DNA from: Methanobrevibacter ruminantium
Lineage (GTDB): Archaea > Methanobacteriota > Methanobacteria > Methanobacteriales > Methanobacteriaceae
NCBI RefSeq assembly: GCF_016294135.1
Contig: NZ_JAEDCO010000037.1
Coordinates: 1-13,375 of the forward strand
Reading direction: 5' to 3'
Length of the DNA stretch: 13,375 nt
Of this stretch, positions 13,351-13,375 are shown in pieces (positions within the stretch are counted from its first letter, which is position 1; every line of letters begins with the position of its first letter). The notes under the pieces are model-generated. The model made no database searches and was not told the DNA's origin. It saw nothing but the letters and a program-made list of their open reading frames with translations. The translations under genes were made by a program, and so were the position numbers.

Positions 13351-13362
13351 ATTTTATATTTA
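13351..13362 (-). promoter_or_regulatory. Candidate TATA box of metY
   Basis: The minus strand reads TAAATATAAAAT here, a plausible archaeal TATA box predicting transcription start near 13330. An alternative is AAATATAAC at 13346-13354, overlapping the palindrome. Sequence upstream is cut off at 13375, so the promoter may be incomplete. Confidence 0.4.
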
Positions 13363-13375
13363 CAAGTGTTCTATT

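Overview
The window looks like a piece of the chromosome of a methanogenic archaeon of the family Methanobacteriaceae, most likely a Methanobrevibacter-type organism. The DNA is very AT-rich, with intergenic spacers almost entirely A and T. Ribosome binding sites are of the archaeal GGTGAT/GGAGG type. TATA boxes of the TTTATATA kind lie upstream of several genes. The protein set is typical of methanogens: an archaeal DUF2121 protein, a 777-residue RecJ-like protein with DnaJ-type zinc fingers, desulfoferrodoxin, and a CitG-like protein without any visible acyl-carrier partner. The genus is an inference from protein content and composition, not from a marker gene.

Layout. 17-1928 (minus): hemB followed by a CitG/COG1767-family gene, 16 nt apart, probably one transcript. 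2197-3300 (plus): aroC, divergent from hemB across an AT-rich promoter spacer. 3301-3528: convergent spacer with a large hairpin ending the minus-strand unit. 3529-5402 (minus): a DUF2121 gene followed by a metallo-beta-lactamase-fold hydrolase. 5793-6173 (plus): desulfoferrodoxin (superoxide reductase), with its own TATA box and a textbook hairpin-plus-U-tract terminator. 6441-6950 (plus): a small predicted lipoprotein. 7016-9349 (plus): the large DHH/RecJ-like protein. 9350-9942: a 593-base non-coding spacer with octamer repeats and palindromes. 9943-11585 (minus): iscS-iscU, the cysteine desulfurase and Fe-S scaffold pair. 11894-13210 (minus): an O-acetylhomoserine sulfhydrylase (MetY type).

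How the genes fit together. HemB feeds tetrapyrrole synthesis (F430, cobamides, siroheme) and AroC feeds aromatic amino acids. Desulfoferrodoxin handles superoxide in an anaerobe full of Fe-S proteins. IscS/IscU and MetY form a sulfur-handling block at the right end.

The most unusual signal is non-coding. The spacers upstream of iscS and of metY each carry a perfect palindrome with the same core, ATAAC-N4-GTTATATTT on the plus strand. In each spacer an 11-bp inverted repeat lies 15-20 bp closer to the gene. This suggests a shared, undescribed sulfur/Fe-S operator. A second item worth attention is the DUF2121 N-terminus, which can be aligned by eye with the N-terminal nucleophile region of proteasome beta subunits. 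No tRNA, rRNA, CRISPR, insertion sequence or replication origin was seen.
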